A stretch of DNA of 64,000 nt from Plecoglossus altivelis (Eukaryota; Chordata; Actinopteri; Osmeriformes; Plecoglossidae): assembly GCA_036571765.1 (NCBI GenBank), contig BROE01000016.1, positions 12,779,838 to 12,843,837 on the forward strand, written 5' to 3'. The notes beneath the pieces were generated by a model. That model was not told where the DNA came from. It was given only the letters and a program-made list of their open reading frames with translations, and searched no databases. Positions 1-12,709 of the stretch are shown one piece after another. Numbering within the stretch: the first letter of the stretch is position 1; every line of letters begins with the position of its first letter. Both the position numbers and the translations under genes were made by a program.

Positions 1-473
1 AATCAATTTTAGAATTCTACACATAATACCTCAAAATTCAACCAATTCAATTAATTTTTTATGAATGAACAAACTAATTTGGTATCTTTTTTGGCTATTT
101 TATTACAGGGCAGTCCATGTAATACATTTAGTTGTGAGGCTATAATGGCAGGGCTTAGCGGAGTGTTACGCTGGCTTATCTGCACAGCAGGTTTGACACA
201 TGCTCTGCACATTACACCCCTTGCAGAGGTGATTTGAAACCTCACTAGTCTCACAGAGATCGCCAGAGGGATGGCTAAAAAACCGCCACTCATTATTTAC
301 AATGCAAGAGAGGCTTGGCTAGAACGTTCCAATTAAAAAATGTTACCACACTGTTCTGCTTGTTCTTATTGAATAATTCAATGATTAGCAGTGAAGAGCT
401 GCCAGGTGCAGAGCTTCCAACATCAATGTGTGCCCTAGGTCTTCTGGGATCTGGCCTGGGCATGGGGTGCAAA

Positions 474-606
474 AAGAGAAAGCGAGAGAGAAGTAGAGAG
501 GAGAAGAGAAAGCGAGAGAGAGGTAGAGAGGGGAAGAGAAAGAGAGAGATAGGTAGAGAGGGGAAGAGAAAGAGAGAGAGCAGTAGAGAGGGGAAGAGAA
601 AGAGAC
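474..606. repeat. Purine minisatellite, 30-bp unit, about 4.4 copies
   Basis: Successive units begin with AAGAGAAAG and end with TAGAGAGGRG, spaced 30 bp apart, with a few substitutions between copies. Because the unit is a multiple of three, it leaves open frames on both strands. Those frames encode only low-complexity Arg/Glu/Lys or Ser/Leu/Phe repeats and are not taken as genes. Confidence 0.85.
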
Positions 607-2726
607 TCCAACACATACCGCATCTCATAACATCAGGAATGCTGTGGCTCGGCCAAATAAAATTACATCTTCAGAAACTAGAACTACTCTCGGCAACCCA
701 CCCCTGGGTACATCTTGTTTAGTATCCATGGAAACGAGGATGTCTGCTCAGTGGACTCTGGCACATGCATTTAGCTGGTTCACCTCTTCAAAGAGGAGGT
801 TGGTGGCACGACTACAACTTCTGCAGACTAGAGGTCCCCATGAAGACTTCATATTCAGTTGGATATTCTAACTATACCCTGTACAGTTTGATGGATAAAG
901 TCCTTTAATAATCTCATATATAACATCTGTCAGTCTGTCTTCAGTGATTGACAGAGACTAACTGGAGCCGTTGGAGGATGAAAATGGCTTGTCAGAACCT
1001 TTCCAGCAGAGGGAGCCATGGCAGCTGCATCCCTTGAACTGCAGAGACTGCATGCATTCTAATGTGTATCATAGACTGTTGCAGGTTCTAGTCGTATATG
1101 CATGTATTCCATACCATTTTTCTTTATGAAGCAGGTCTCTTGGAAAGATAACACCATAGGTTACACTCACAGCTTTTACTAGGGTCTGGAGCTCAGATCA
1201 ATTCTTCCTTGCATCATTTCTGGAATCTGCTATGACTGAATATCATTTTCTAGACGAGAGAGCATGGTTCTCCAAACATCTGTTAAAAAAGCAAGCCTTT
1301 TCCATCAAACTATCCGAGGTTGTTTGAGGAAGGGAAAAGAGCAGCTGTGTATCGCAGTCGATGTCTCAGACTGGTGCCTTGCCTGCTTTAGAGCTGTCAG
1401 GTGTGTGATTGGCCGCTGATGAACAGTCATTACCTCCCTATCCCTGGATAGAAACCATCAAACCACATCTAATAGACTTGACTGGCAATGAGTCGAATCA
1501 CTGGACGAAGGCCAGCCTCGACTCTTTTGTTTGGCTTCTGGGAACCCTCACCGATAACTCCATTAATGCTAATATCCCATTACTGTCCAAACGTTGCTTA
1601 TGTGTGTTATATGTGCGGTTTGGGGGGGAGGTCATTATTGGTTGGGGCTGAGTCATTATCATCACCACTGTTATTCTTATGCTGGAATGTAATTAGTGTG
1701 CTGTGTGAGTGTGTGGAAACTGAAAAGTTAACATCTGTTTCCATAATAGAGTGTGAGTAACCTCATGTTTTTTATTACAATTGGCCTTTGGGATTGTTGG
1801 AGACAGAGTGTCTGGATGTTTTTTTGGGTGCAGTTAAATTTTTAATAATCGTTCTGAATAAGGATATTTGTAGCTCTGGAGATCTGGGTTGATTGCACGG
1901 GTGCTTGAGTGAGATGCCTGGGCAAGGTCACTGCAAAAGAAACGTACAGAGATGAAGAGGAGTGAAGTCACGTGTAAAGAAGAGTCGTAAAGATGGAGGC
2001 AACCTCCTACCATCGCAATGATAGATCTCGTCTGGATGTCTGGTTGATGATGATGACGATGAGGTTAATGTGGAGAGTCATTCTGGGTCTTCAGTAGGGT
2101 TCAGGGGCTACTGACTACAGTATCTCTGGCTTCAAACCCAAACTGTGATCTGATACCCAAAGAGGAATACACCTCTGTCCTAGGTGTTCGGTATGGCTGT
2201 GGGTTAGTGTGTTTCGTGTGAGACAGGTGTCGTTACATAAACTCATTCTAATGTGTTACATAATCATCACCCTCATAAGCACAATGTTTGTTGTACTCAT
2301 CAGGATAATGTACTTCTTGTTCTGCTAATTATTTTTCCAGACATTTGAAATATCTAACACTTTGTGAAAAATCTCATCAACTCATCAAGGGATTTCTTCA
2401 ACAGAATGTGATTGGCTTACTATCAAACGTTTACCTATTTTCTTTGATCACATATAAACTGCATCTCTGTCTTGGTCCCAATTGGCTTTACTTTACGTTT
2501 GCGAATACAGCACACTAGTGCCAGCTCCAAGTGATTCTGGTGTATTAGTGACCAACTGCATTTTTAATTAGACATCGACAACCAATTTGACTTTCTTTTC
2601 AACAGCTGATTGACAGACAGCTGAAACAGTCATTTTGACTCAATAAAAACTTACTAGAGGCAGCCCACACACAGACGTTTTGAAATGCCCTTATGCAGCC
2701 TTGCCAATCTGACGGTCCACTGCTAC

Positions 2727-2891
2727 CTAGCTTTAGTAAGCTTGTCGTGGCTGTTCCCCTGTCCTAGTGTTTCAGGCTCTGCTAGCTTTAGTAAGCTTGT
2801 CGTGGCTGTTCCCTTGTCCTAGTGTCTGCGGCTCTGCTAGCTTTAGTAAGCTTGTCGTGGCTGTTCCCTTGTCCTAGTGTCTGCGGCTCTG
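2727..2891. repeat. 55-bp tandem triplication
   Basis: Three adjacent copies start with CTAGCTTTAGTAAGCTTGTC at 2727, 2782 and 2837. Copies two and three are almost identical and copy one differs at a few positions, so the array looks young. No coding potential is apparent. Confidence 0.9.
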
Positions 2892-4035
2892 TGGGGGCAG
2901 CAAGTCTCAGAGGGATATCTCACCCTCCTTAATTAGGCTTTTTAATTAACAAGTCGTCTTTCATGGGAAGTTGCACACAGAGGTAACACTTGAATGCATG
3001 CGGATGGGTGGCTGGATGCAGCTTGTCAGTGTTACTCATTTTATCAGCCAAATGGGATTTTAAACCACGCATGGTTTTAGATACAGTGAAAACTGAGGGA
3101 TGCCGTGGTGCGAGAAGTGATACTTTTTCAATTTGAGGCTCTTATCCTTCGAATTGTCCCTGGTGACCGAAACATTCACACAACAAAGGATGCAAGTATG
3201 GCTTCATTTTGTTCCGCCTGAAAGAACATTAGAGGACTATCCACATTGAATACATCAAAGAAAAAGTTTGTTTCAACCCAAAGTGTTCTAATAATTGAAA
3301 TGAGATGTTTCAAGTGGGAAGGAAGGAACTGACTCTCCTATAATGAAGCCTGGCTCTACATCAGGTACACCCATTTTTCCAACGCCAAAAGGTCACGACA
3401 GACACCATATTTATCATAGTGCATAATTAGATGCCTAAACACCCAATATCCCTCATCATTCATTTGACAACCAAAAAAAGGTATGAACTATTGTGTGTTA
3501 TATTACTTTATATTTGCCTGTTAAAAATTACACATTGGCAGGTATTCTTTTGTGATCATTGGTAACAATGTTTCATTTTGAGCTCTTTTGCACATGCAAA
3601 TGGTTTAGATTCCATTCTAGGAACTTCTGTATAATCTTTATTAGCTCAGAATTCCAGCTTAACAAGTGGAAATACGGGGAGTGTAACCCTTCCAACTCGG
3701 ATTCTCGTAGATTCTTGAAGGTGCCCATAGCAGACCCAGTAAAAGATTGGCATGCTTCCAATGCTGTGCCTTCAAATGAACTGCAAGACCAGGGAAAAAT
3801 ACGCAAAAACAAAGTAGTCCTTTGGATTTGAATGATTTCAATGCAATACTTTGAAGGGTTTGAAACGAAGCTGACTGAAACCCATGCCATCTCTGAGTCA
3901 AGAACCAAAGACCATATTTAAATTGCTACACCAGGTCAGTCTGTGATATGAAGTTCTGATCAGTCATCCAATGCACATTTCACATTTCATTCGGTTTATT
4001 GGCACTGACTAACTAAAATGTGAAGTGTACAACAA

Positions 4036-4044
<9 letters not shown>

Positions 4045-4121
<77 letters not shown>
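4045..4121. repeat. (GA)n microsatellite
   Basis: A nearly uninterrupted GA dinucleotide run of about 75 bp with two AAA interruptions. A shorter GA tract follows at 4388-4424. Confidence 0.9.
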
Positions 4122-5197
4122 CGATGAGCCAAACAAAGAAATAAGGACAAGGGAGTTAGAAGGTGTCCTGGAGCCAAACAGCTCACATCATCACATCATG
4201 TACATCATTGTACCAAATGTTCAACTGCTCGTCTTGCCCCTTTGTCCCTGCCAAGGTTGATTTGAGCCATGTTCTTGAGCCAGCTGGTGAGGAAGGCTCT
4301 GGAGGATAGCAGAGGTGATAATTAGGTGCTGATTGTAATTGAGGAGGGGATGATTGACTGAAGATTATCCTAGAGGGGAGTGGGGGCAGAGAGAGAGAGA
4401 GAGAGAGAGGCAGAGAGAGAAATGGGTAGGTGTGGATGAATGTAGAGGAGGAGGTAGAGGGATGTTGCAGGTTGGATGTGGGAATGGATAGTGGTAAGGT
4501 AATTAAAGGTTCCTTATTGTGCTCGCATGCCGGGCAGAGTTGTATCCATGGAAACCGCCGGTCAGATGACTCAATGCTGATAGCTGTGGTGGCACTTGGA
4601 AACACTGCAGATTTGGAACAGACCCTCTAGACCTGGGGTATAGACTTCACAGCAGCTCCATTCCATAATAGGCCATCACAAATATATAATATCAATACTG
4701 GACGATGTGGTTGGTAACAGTATGAATACTGTCATATACAGAATATACTGTATACTGTATAAAAACAATAAATAAAACAAAACAATATATTCCTGCTTAA
4801 AAGCACAGTCAAGTGCATCATCACTGGGCTTTGTAATCAAAAGAGATTGAAAATCTTGGAGGCACAAAATGTTGCACTGGTATTACAATCTATTCAGACG
4901 AACATCCCCTCAACACATATTCACTTAATGCTAGACTGATGTTGCCACCTGGGTCAGTAAACAGCTGGGGGGAACAATCTTCTCATTACAGTATTAGAGC
5001 CTCCATTCTTCAACGCAGGACTTGTCATGGCAACAAAAGTGCAAGCAGTTATCCTTAATGACAGGATGTTCATCCACAGGCAAAAACATTTTATCTGACT
5101 ATTTTTATACAACTGGTACTCAAAAGTACCAGAAAATGTGTTGAATATTCCCTGCATGTGTATGATGAGTGTGTGCACGTACATCTGTACAGGTGTA

Positions 5198-5295
5198 AGA
5201 GAAATAGAAAAAGAGAGAAAGAAGGAAAGAGACAGAAGGAAAGAGAAAGAAGAGCGAGAGCAAGAGAAAGAGCAAGAGAAAGAGAGGGAGAGATC
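5198..5295. repeat. Purine-rich simple repeat
   Basis: An irregular GAAA/GAGA tract of about 100 bp. The open frames across it are low-complexity Arg/Glu/Lys on one strand and Ser/Leu/Phe on the other, so they are not called as genes. Confidence 0.75.
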
Positions 5296-6599
5296 TGAAA
5301 GACCACATCAAAGACATGTATCTTAATTTCAGTTACATTTTCATCCAACTGTAATAACAAGTGTGTGAAATGCATTGATTTGAGGCTTAGAGACAGTTCG
5401 GTTCATTCAATTGATCAAAGAAACAAGGAAATGATATTTGAAATGAAGTCGGTATTCATCTTATCTATTTGAAAAGGATATCCTGTCCTGACCTCCACAG
5501 TACTTGACGTACACTTCTGGTTATGACTCATCCTGCTGGTCCATTAAATCGGTGTCGTCCATAGTTAGGGATGTTTTTCTCTGGTAAACAAGGCACCTTC
5601 AAACGAAGCCACATTAAACATTATTGGGTAAACATCATTACAAATGTTTCCCTGCAAGTAGGCAACGAAAGGTCTGGCGGAAACAAATATGAGTGGCACC
5701 ATGGTATATTGCAAACAGACACATCTATTCATCATTCTAAAATAAGAATTCTTCCATGTGCAGTGGCATCGAATGTGTCTTCTAGAATGTGACAGTACAT
5801 CTGGCACAAACATAACATTATGGACTACTTGAAAGGACTTGGATTTTAACCCTAGGTAACATGTTTTCTTGGACCAACACCAAAGATTTCTGTCTTTAAA
5901 GTCCCTCCCCAGAATGTAATGGAGGGCAGCAGAGTTTTGGGGCCCTCTAGTGGAAAAATGGCTCTTGAACGTTGATTTAACATGACCAGAATCTACCGTT
6001 GACAGTGGAATGTTCAAACTAAACTAAACGCAAATGAAGATATTATACTCGACTTGACAGAACAGGCCTCTGTTTAAATCCATAATGCTGGTGCTCCTCA
6101 TTTAATACATTTAAATAATCAATTTATTAAACTATTTAGTACACAATGTTTTTACTTTTAATATATTTCCCATCGACGAGCGTAATGCAACTGTACAGAC
6201 TTACTGCGAGTCAGAAGTCTTCCTACTGGAAACTGTTCCAAGCGTAGGTTTCCTATTTCAAGAAAGGCGTATATTAAGACCTCCAGTTTCATGACAAAAT
6301 CATTAAGAGTCTTTCTTAAGCATGACAGAACGTGTTAAAATTCATTCGTTCAAACTTATTCAAACAGACATTTTCCTGCAATCAGTGCGAGACGTGCAGT
6401 ATCTGAACACTTTGCACCGACATGTTTCGGGGGAATGTTTATCTAACACCGAAATGGTTCTCACATCCTTTGAACATGTCTTGATGCAAAAGATTTGTTT
6501 TGTCAGAAGTTAAACTAGCTTGTAATGAACCCATTATAATGACACCGACGCAAGGGAAAAAAACGTGGTTACCACTGGCTTGATAAATTGTCCTTATTA

Positions 6600-6858
6600 T
6601 GTTTGTGGACATCAATAAAGCAACTGGCTCCCACTGCAGCCTCTGGCCAGCGCGAGGCGAGCTGACAGTGACAGCACGCCTGCGCAGTGTGTCCACGGGC
6701 TCGCCGTCGGTGGGTGCTGAAGTTGGGCGGATGGAAGAAAAGCAGCGCCGATGGAGATTAAACATTGGGATGCAGATTTATGATGCGATTAGACAAGCAT
6801 CAACATTAAAACCCATTTAAAGTTAACACTATTGGGAACTGACAGGCAGAAATAAAAG
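6600..6858 (+). promoter_or_regulatory. rgs17: CpG-rich candidate promoter and first non-coding exon of rgs17
   Basis: Between about 6640 and 6760 I count roughly a dozen CpG dinucleotides, while the flanking kilobases have very few. The patch contains TGCGCA, the core half of an NRF1-type site. It ends close to a consensus donor (AGG then GTAAGA, intron starting near 6859), so 6600-6858 could be a 5' UTR exon. The mammalian RGS17 start codon lies in exon 2, which makes an upstream non-coding exon expected. The link to rgs17, 4 kb downstream, is inference. A second weaker candidate ends near 8387, at a GTGAGA donor after a GA tract. Confidence 0.3.
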
Positions 6859-9800
6859 GGTAAGATGCAGAATATTCTTTATTCGTGCCATTACCCAAAT
6901 GCCCCACTAGCTATCTTGTTAGCACTAGCATGTTAGCTTCAGCTGCCGCCTCCTCTTCGTAGCGAGATAACGGTCTTAGTCGGTCGGCAATTGAAAAGTG
7001 GGTGTTATTTGGTTTTTGCACATTGTTGATGCGACAGCAGCGCTCTCGTTTCTTCCATGGTGTTTCGAATCATAACTGGATGTTCTGTAAATCGGAATGG
7101 GCTTGCCTTTGCAAGCTACCTGCAATTACTTGGTTCATCAGATGCTTCGAAGGCGAAGCCCAGCTGCAAGAGACCATGCAAAACACGCCAGGCAACAGCA
7201 GCAGCAGGAAAGGGCAGCTAGCTGAATGAGAACAAGACTGTAGTGTAGCTAGTTAATGACATACGGTTTGCACAGGCCTCTAACATGGCAATGAGCTGCA
7301 TTAGCTACATGTTACAACGTCATGGTATTGCTTTATGCATTTTGCCATTAATATCAGCTCAGTTTGGCTAATTAATTCATTTAGCAGCTGACACGATCAT
7401 CCACCAGCTAGCGGAGCTTGTTTGGAGCTCAACGCCTGCCTTCAATGAGATCAAGCCCAATATCCCGGGAATTCGTCTTGGACCAGTAGCAGATTTTTGT
7501 GTTCCGGTGTAAATGATCTTGGATCCAATGCTACTTCACACCAGACTGTCACTATTTAATAGAAATTAACGTGCAGCTAGCTCAATTGCCTCTGTTTAAT
7601 GCTTCACGGATATAAAAACGGCCACTTAAGTGACGTGACACTGCACTGATATCAGTTGACTGATGCAGTTTTTAGATGATAAAGGTAGCATCATGTGTTT
7701 TAAGCACATAAGTACGTTGCTTTTGCCTTCCATCTTCCCTATGCTGTATCGTAGGCCAGTTGCACAGCAATAATATGATATTACTTATATAATTTATGCT
7801 GATGTATGATAACAATTGTCAGATATGTCACTATTATGTGATGGATACTGGCAATTTCCCAACATTGAATTCCTGACTGAATTAGTTTCCAGCATTGGTT
7901 CTGTTGGTCAACTAATCAAGACAATTGATAAATATTTTTCAGCATATGTTATATGTTAGCATTTAACCTATACTTTCACCACTAAGCTATTTAACAATAC
8001 ATGTATTTGTTAGTGTTTTTCAATGGGTACTGGAGTAATTACATAATTAGTAGATACGTATTGGTCAGCCTCATGTAACTTTGCCACCGACCGTGAAATC
8101 TCAATTCGTTTTCTGATCTAACTTTTCCTCTAGGATAGTGTGTTGGCTGTGCGCTGTGGGCTCATTTCCGTGAAAAAATCCTCTTCTTGTTTCTGTTTCA
8201 GATGTTGTTTTTCTGCTCCCCGTTTGCTCAACTCAAACACAAATGGTCCTCTCACTAAGTCCTTCCTGAGCTCCACTGCAGCCCCGGTGGAGAGAGAGAG
8301 AGACAGAGAGAGAGAGAGCGAGGAGAGAGAGGAGAGAGTGGGAGAACGAGAGACCGATCCTTCTCAGACCGCGTCTCAGGGATGGTGAGAACACTATCCT
8401 GTAGCGGACAGTCTGCTTCCCTCGCCTGCACCAGCCTCCCAGCCAGCCTCTGTAGTCAACCTCCAACCTCTCACCACACAACCATGACTTCTCTGGCCAA
8501 TCAGATAGCGGAGACTCTCTAATTTACATGGTATGTTCACAGTCATCTATCGCTGCTGACCCTGCTCCTTTGGCACTTCAGGTTGCTGTCTTTCACCTTG
8601 AAGAAACAGAATCAAATAGTCATGATGAAATCGTTTTCAGAAATGATTCGGGTTCAAGACCTGGAAATCTATTGAGGTGACTGACTGAAACAAAAATGTG
8701 GGGTGACATGACAGAGATATGCTCATTTGAATCACTTCTACTATCACACTACTATCCTAAGCTGGAGCCCATGTTAGAGTACTGTAGAATACACCTTCCC
8801 TTCAAGTGCTCTACTAGTCCACATTAGACATTCTCCTAAAGAGTTAGCAACGCACAAGCAGGACTTCCAAGTGTTTAGGTTTCTGACCACATGAGGATGT
8901 CTTCTTGAGCTGGTAAATAAATATGTCGTATTAGGATCAGTAACCTATCAGGCTAAATCAAAAGGAGAGATGTTCTCCCTTCCCGTACTGTCTATTATGG
9001 TACAGTGTATCTCACACACAGACATTCAGAGATTGCAGTGTAAGCGGGTCTTGTTGTCCTTGGGTAAGAAACTTTTGTCATGGTTATTTTCCAAACCCAA
9101 CCGGTGATTCTTGCACAGTGTTCCAATGGGGTGTTTTTATTTATTTTCATTTTTGTGTGTGTATTGCCCTCAGAAGAGCATTTTGTGGTTCTAGGTTGTA
9201 ATAAGTGTCTAGGGATGGTGTGGTGTGGGCATCCATGACCGGAGCGTTGAGTACGCTCTGAAGTGTGTTTGTGCTTCACACGCAGTCCTCACGTATTTGC
9301 ATGTCTTTTCATGCCCTCAGCCTACCTCCCTCAGCCAGAACAAAGGTGTCCCTTACTGGATTTTGCATCCATGTGCATGTTTCCCACTGTTCGCCTGCCT
9401 CTGGATGTTCTGGTACTGAATAACTGATACCCAAGTAGTGTTCTCTGGTTTTGCATATATGTGCCTGGTGCCAGTGGCCTGTGTGTACAGAGAGACAGAG
9501 CCAGACATACTCAGATGGGGTACTGCATTGCCACTGAACTCATTCCTAGGACTAGCCTACAGTACACGCAGGAGGAACCCAGGTTGAAAAATGACTGTGG
9601 AGGTAAGCTTATCAGGCTCTGTTTGAAGATCGTACAGAAGGTGTATTGAACATGGTAGGTCTGCTTCAGAGATTAGCCAGCCTGTATTAAAGGATGGTTG
9701 TATGGGGTGATATGATGTTGATGAAGCCTATGTCAAGAATAAATAAATAATGATGGTGTGGTCTAGGAGAGGTACAGCGTAATCAGACTGGATTGCCCGT

Positions 9801-10119
9801 CTTAGAAATGTAGATGGCCATTCTGAAGGTTGAACCAGGTTTTTATTTTTGTTATTGAATGTAGATGGTGCAGCTTATTGTTGTTTGCTCAGCAGCTGTT
9901 CCCCTCTCTGTGGCTCTCTGCTCTTATCAAAGCAGTCTAAGAGGGTCAGCGAGTGTCATCTTCTCAGAGCATTGCGGTATTCCTTTTATATAGAGCCTAG
10001 TTAAGAGAGACTTTCGCTAAAAACAGATCCGCACTGTTAAGCTGATGTGTGTGTCTGTGTCTTACTCAGTCACTGCAGAGATTTGGCTTTGAACCAGAAA
10101 AGGCCATCACCAGGAAGGG

Positions 10120-10123
<4 letters not shown>

Positions 10124-10178
<55 letters not shown>

Positions 10179-10205
10179 TCCCTCTCTCCCTCTCTCCCTC
10201 TCTCC
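10124..10205. repeat. (CT)n microsatellite
   Basis: About 80 bp of CT dinucleotides, with CCCTCT interruptions in the last third. Confidence 0.9.
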
Positions 10206-10624
10206 ATTCCTTTTCATGACAAAGTTGTATTGATTTTCAAACGCATACAACAGGAAATGCTGCACAAGACCACTACAGTGTCAATAAAATAGCGAATAAA
10301 GATAGTTAGAGAGATAGAGATAAAAACAACTAAAAAGGGAGGGTGAGATTGCATCGGAGGTGAATATTTTCCATTGATGGCAGGGTTGCATAGTAAGGCT
10401 GACATGCCTGCCCTACACATGGATAAGAAAAGTGAGGAGCAACTGTGGACTGTAGGGCTGGACTGGCTCTCCATCCTAGATCTGGCTTGGGCTATTTTTC
10501 TATTTATTTATGCATATCTGTAATATCATCCTTTGCCTTTGTTGAGTTGAAATGTTCGTTGCAATCCGAATGTTTTAAATTTGAACTTGAGAAAGATTCC
10601 CCCCTACACACTTACTCACACCCA

Positions 10625-10661
10625 CTCACACACACACACACACACACACATACACACACAC
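10625..10661. repeat. (CA)n microsatellite
   Basis: A CA run with a single T interruption. Confidence 0.9.
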
Positions 10662-10816
10662 TCTCTACTCGGTTTAAACATGTGTATATTTCTCAAACGA
10701 AATAAGCCAGTGATTGCAGTAAAGTTAATTGTTTGGTGTGTTCACATCCAGTGATAGCTCACAAAGGCGTCTGCAATAGTTGCAAAAGTGGATGGTTGAT
10801 AACTAGTTATAACCCT

Positions 10817-10857
10817 TGTGTGTGTGTGCGCGTGTGTGTGTGTGTGTGTGTGTGTGC
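10817..10857. repeat. (GT)n run just upstream of an rgs17 exon
   Basis: A GT dinucleotide run with GC interruptions ends about 20 bp before the acceptor of the first coding exon of rgs17. It therefore occupies part of the branch-point and polypyrimidine region. Confidence 0.85.
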
Positions 10858-10892
10858 GCACCTTCCAGCCCCGCAGTGTAAGTGGAGTTGAG

Positions 10893-12664
10893 ATGAGGAA
10901 ACGGCAGCAGGCCCACATAGAAGGCCCCCCCCAGGCGTCAGGACAGCCCAGGCCCAATACCTGCTGCCTCTGCTGGTGTGGCTGCTGCAAGTGTCTCTGG
11001 TAGGTTCCAGCTGGATGCTCTGCTTCTGGGAGGCTACATAGCTCTTGGGTATTCTCCTGAGTGTAGGAGAACACCTAGAGCCAACACTGGTGAACAGGTG
11101 AAGGTGAAAGTTCATGTCACCATACAATAAAATGCTGATATGTCATTTTGGAATAACAATGAAAGAATCCTGCCAAAAAGTGGTCAAGGAACCCTTTTGA
11201 ACGATGGTTGAACCAAGAAATTATTTTTTAGACTAGATAAATAGTTCTTCTGTTGTTGCATGTTTGTAAGTCAAAACCTTTAGGAGTCTGCTAACCTAAT
11301 TCCTGGTGATTTTTGCTTGGTTGTCATTTCTCTATTTTCGTTGCATTGCTTCCTGGCAGTGTGCAGCTTTTATCAAACCAAGAAATTGTAATCAGCTGTG
11401 GTCATGTGGGATGTTGACCTGTTTTGTTGGCTTTTGTCCAATGTAATTGTGTTTGAATGCAAAACTCAACAATATAACTGGTTCCAATTTGCATTGAATG
11501 CAAAGATTACATTGATAGAACTTCCTGTTGAATTGCGTCAGAGTTGGTGAGTCAGTGTCTACACAAGACGGCAGACTTGTTTGTATCCGGTTGGAGTTGT
11601 TACTATTGTCTAAACTCTGCAGTGCGATGCCTTGTGTGTCACTAACGCAGAGTCAAAGGTACTCGTGCAACTTAGACTATCTGGTGCATTAATAGTTGTA
11701 GAGATAGTGACACTACTGAAAGGGCCCCAGCCAAGCAGGAAGAACCTTGTGCTTGTGTTTCTCCAGCCTCCCCCCCTCCTCCCATACCCCCTAGCCACTC
11801 CACCCTTCCCCCCCCCAGCCGCTTCACCCTTCCCCATACCCCCCTCCCCCCCAGCCGCTCCACCCTTCCCCATACCCCCCCTGCCCCCAGCCGCTCCACC
11901 CTTCCCCATACCCCCCCTGCCCCCCTACACGTCCACTGCCTCCCCCCACCCCTGCTCCCTTCAGTCCCTCGCCTCCTCCTTCTCCACCCTCCTCTTCCAC
12001 AGCGTCCCCCTCTGCCCTCCCCCTGCTTGGGGTTGGCCTTATCTAGTCAAGGAGCAGCTATTTCCATCATCACATCACATGCAAAACAGCTGTGAAGAAC
12101 ATGCTGTATATTTAGAGCGTTGGGAGCATGCAGGGAGCCCGTGGCTAACTGGTCCATTACTCTGACACAATGGACACTTTGATGGAGATGCAAAGAGGAA
12201 GTGAATATTCGCCACTGTGGCGTCCAAAATAGACTCCTCAATAAGACTGGTCATGTGTGGTCACAGATAAACATACTGTGGATTTACTACAGTCGATGCT
12301 GCTGGGAGTGACCGTCAGTTTGCATGGCTCAGTCAAATCGCATTTAGGATCCCGCAAGCATGAACTGTGTGCTTCTGCCCGATCAAGTCGTCTTTTTCGG
12401 GCGCTAGACCTCAGAGAGGCCTGATCACGTAGTTGTCGGATGGCCTCTCTTCTTCTGCAGTTTGGTCAACATGGTCCAGACACGTGTGTCCTCCGCTAGG
12501 AGTGGAGTCATGAGACAGAAGAGCAGGTCTGACACGGTCAGGTCCCACAGACCTGGGCCTCAGTATGAGCTACATCAGGAGGCAGTTCTTCTCACTGGGC
12601 CTCTTAAGCTCTCTGGTGGTGTGAAGGACAAAGGCACTGTCAGATCAGTGCGAGATTCCAAGAG

Positions 12665-12709
<45 letters not shown>

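Larger units (their letters stand above)
1..6600. other. Gene-free stretch upstream of rgs17
   Basis: I recognise no coding exon here on either strand. The open frames are short, lack splice-compatible neighbours, and the longest run through purine repeats. Base composition is AT-rich and ordinary. The stretch holds a 30-bp purine minisatellite, a 55-bp tandem triplication and several GA tracts, listed separately. It could be intergenic, or an intron of a gene whose exons lie outside the window. Confidence 0.6.
6859..10892. other. Presumed 5' intron of rgs17
   Basis: No coding exon is recognised. The stretch contains a GA-rich tract (8289-8346), a long CT microsatellite (10124-10205), a CA microsatellite (10625-10661) and a GT run that abuts the first coding exon. 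It is intronic only if the CpG-rich patch upstream really is the rgs17 promoter. Confidence 0.4.

Noticed and set aside
293..722. Arg/Glu/Lys and Ser/Leu/Phe open frames near the window start
   Set aside because: Low-complexity translation of a 30-bp purine minisatellite. No splice sites or recognised domain.
8140..8481. 82-codon open frames around a GA tract
   Set aside because: Half of each is GA-repeat translation. At most this could be a non-coding 5' exon of rgs17, given the GTGAGA donor near 8387.
11610..12165. Proline-rich (plus) and glycine-rich (minus) open frames
   Set aside because: They cross the C-rich minisatellite in an rgs17 intron. The sequence is repeat-driven with no conserved feature.
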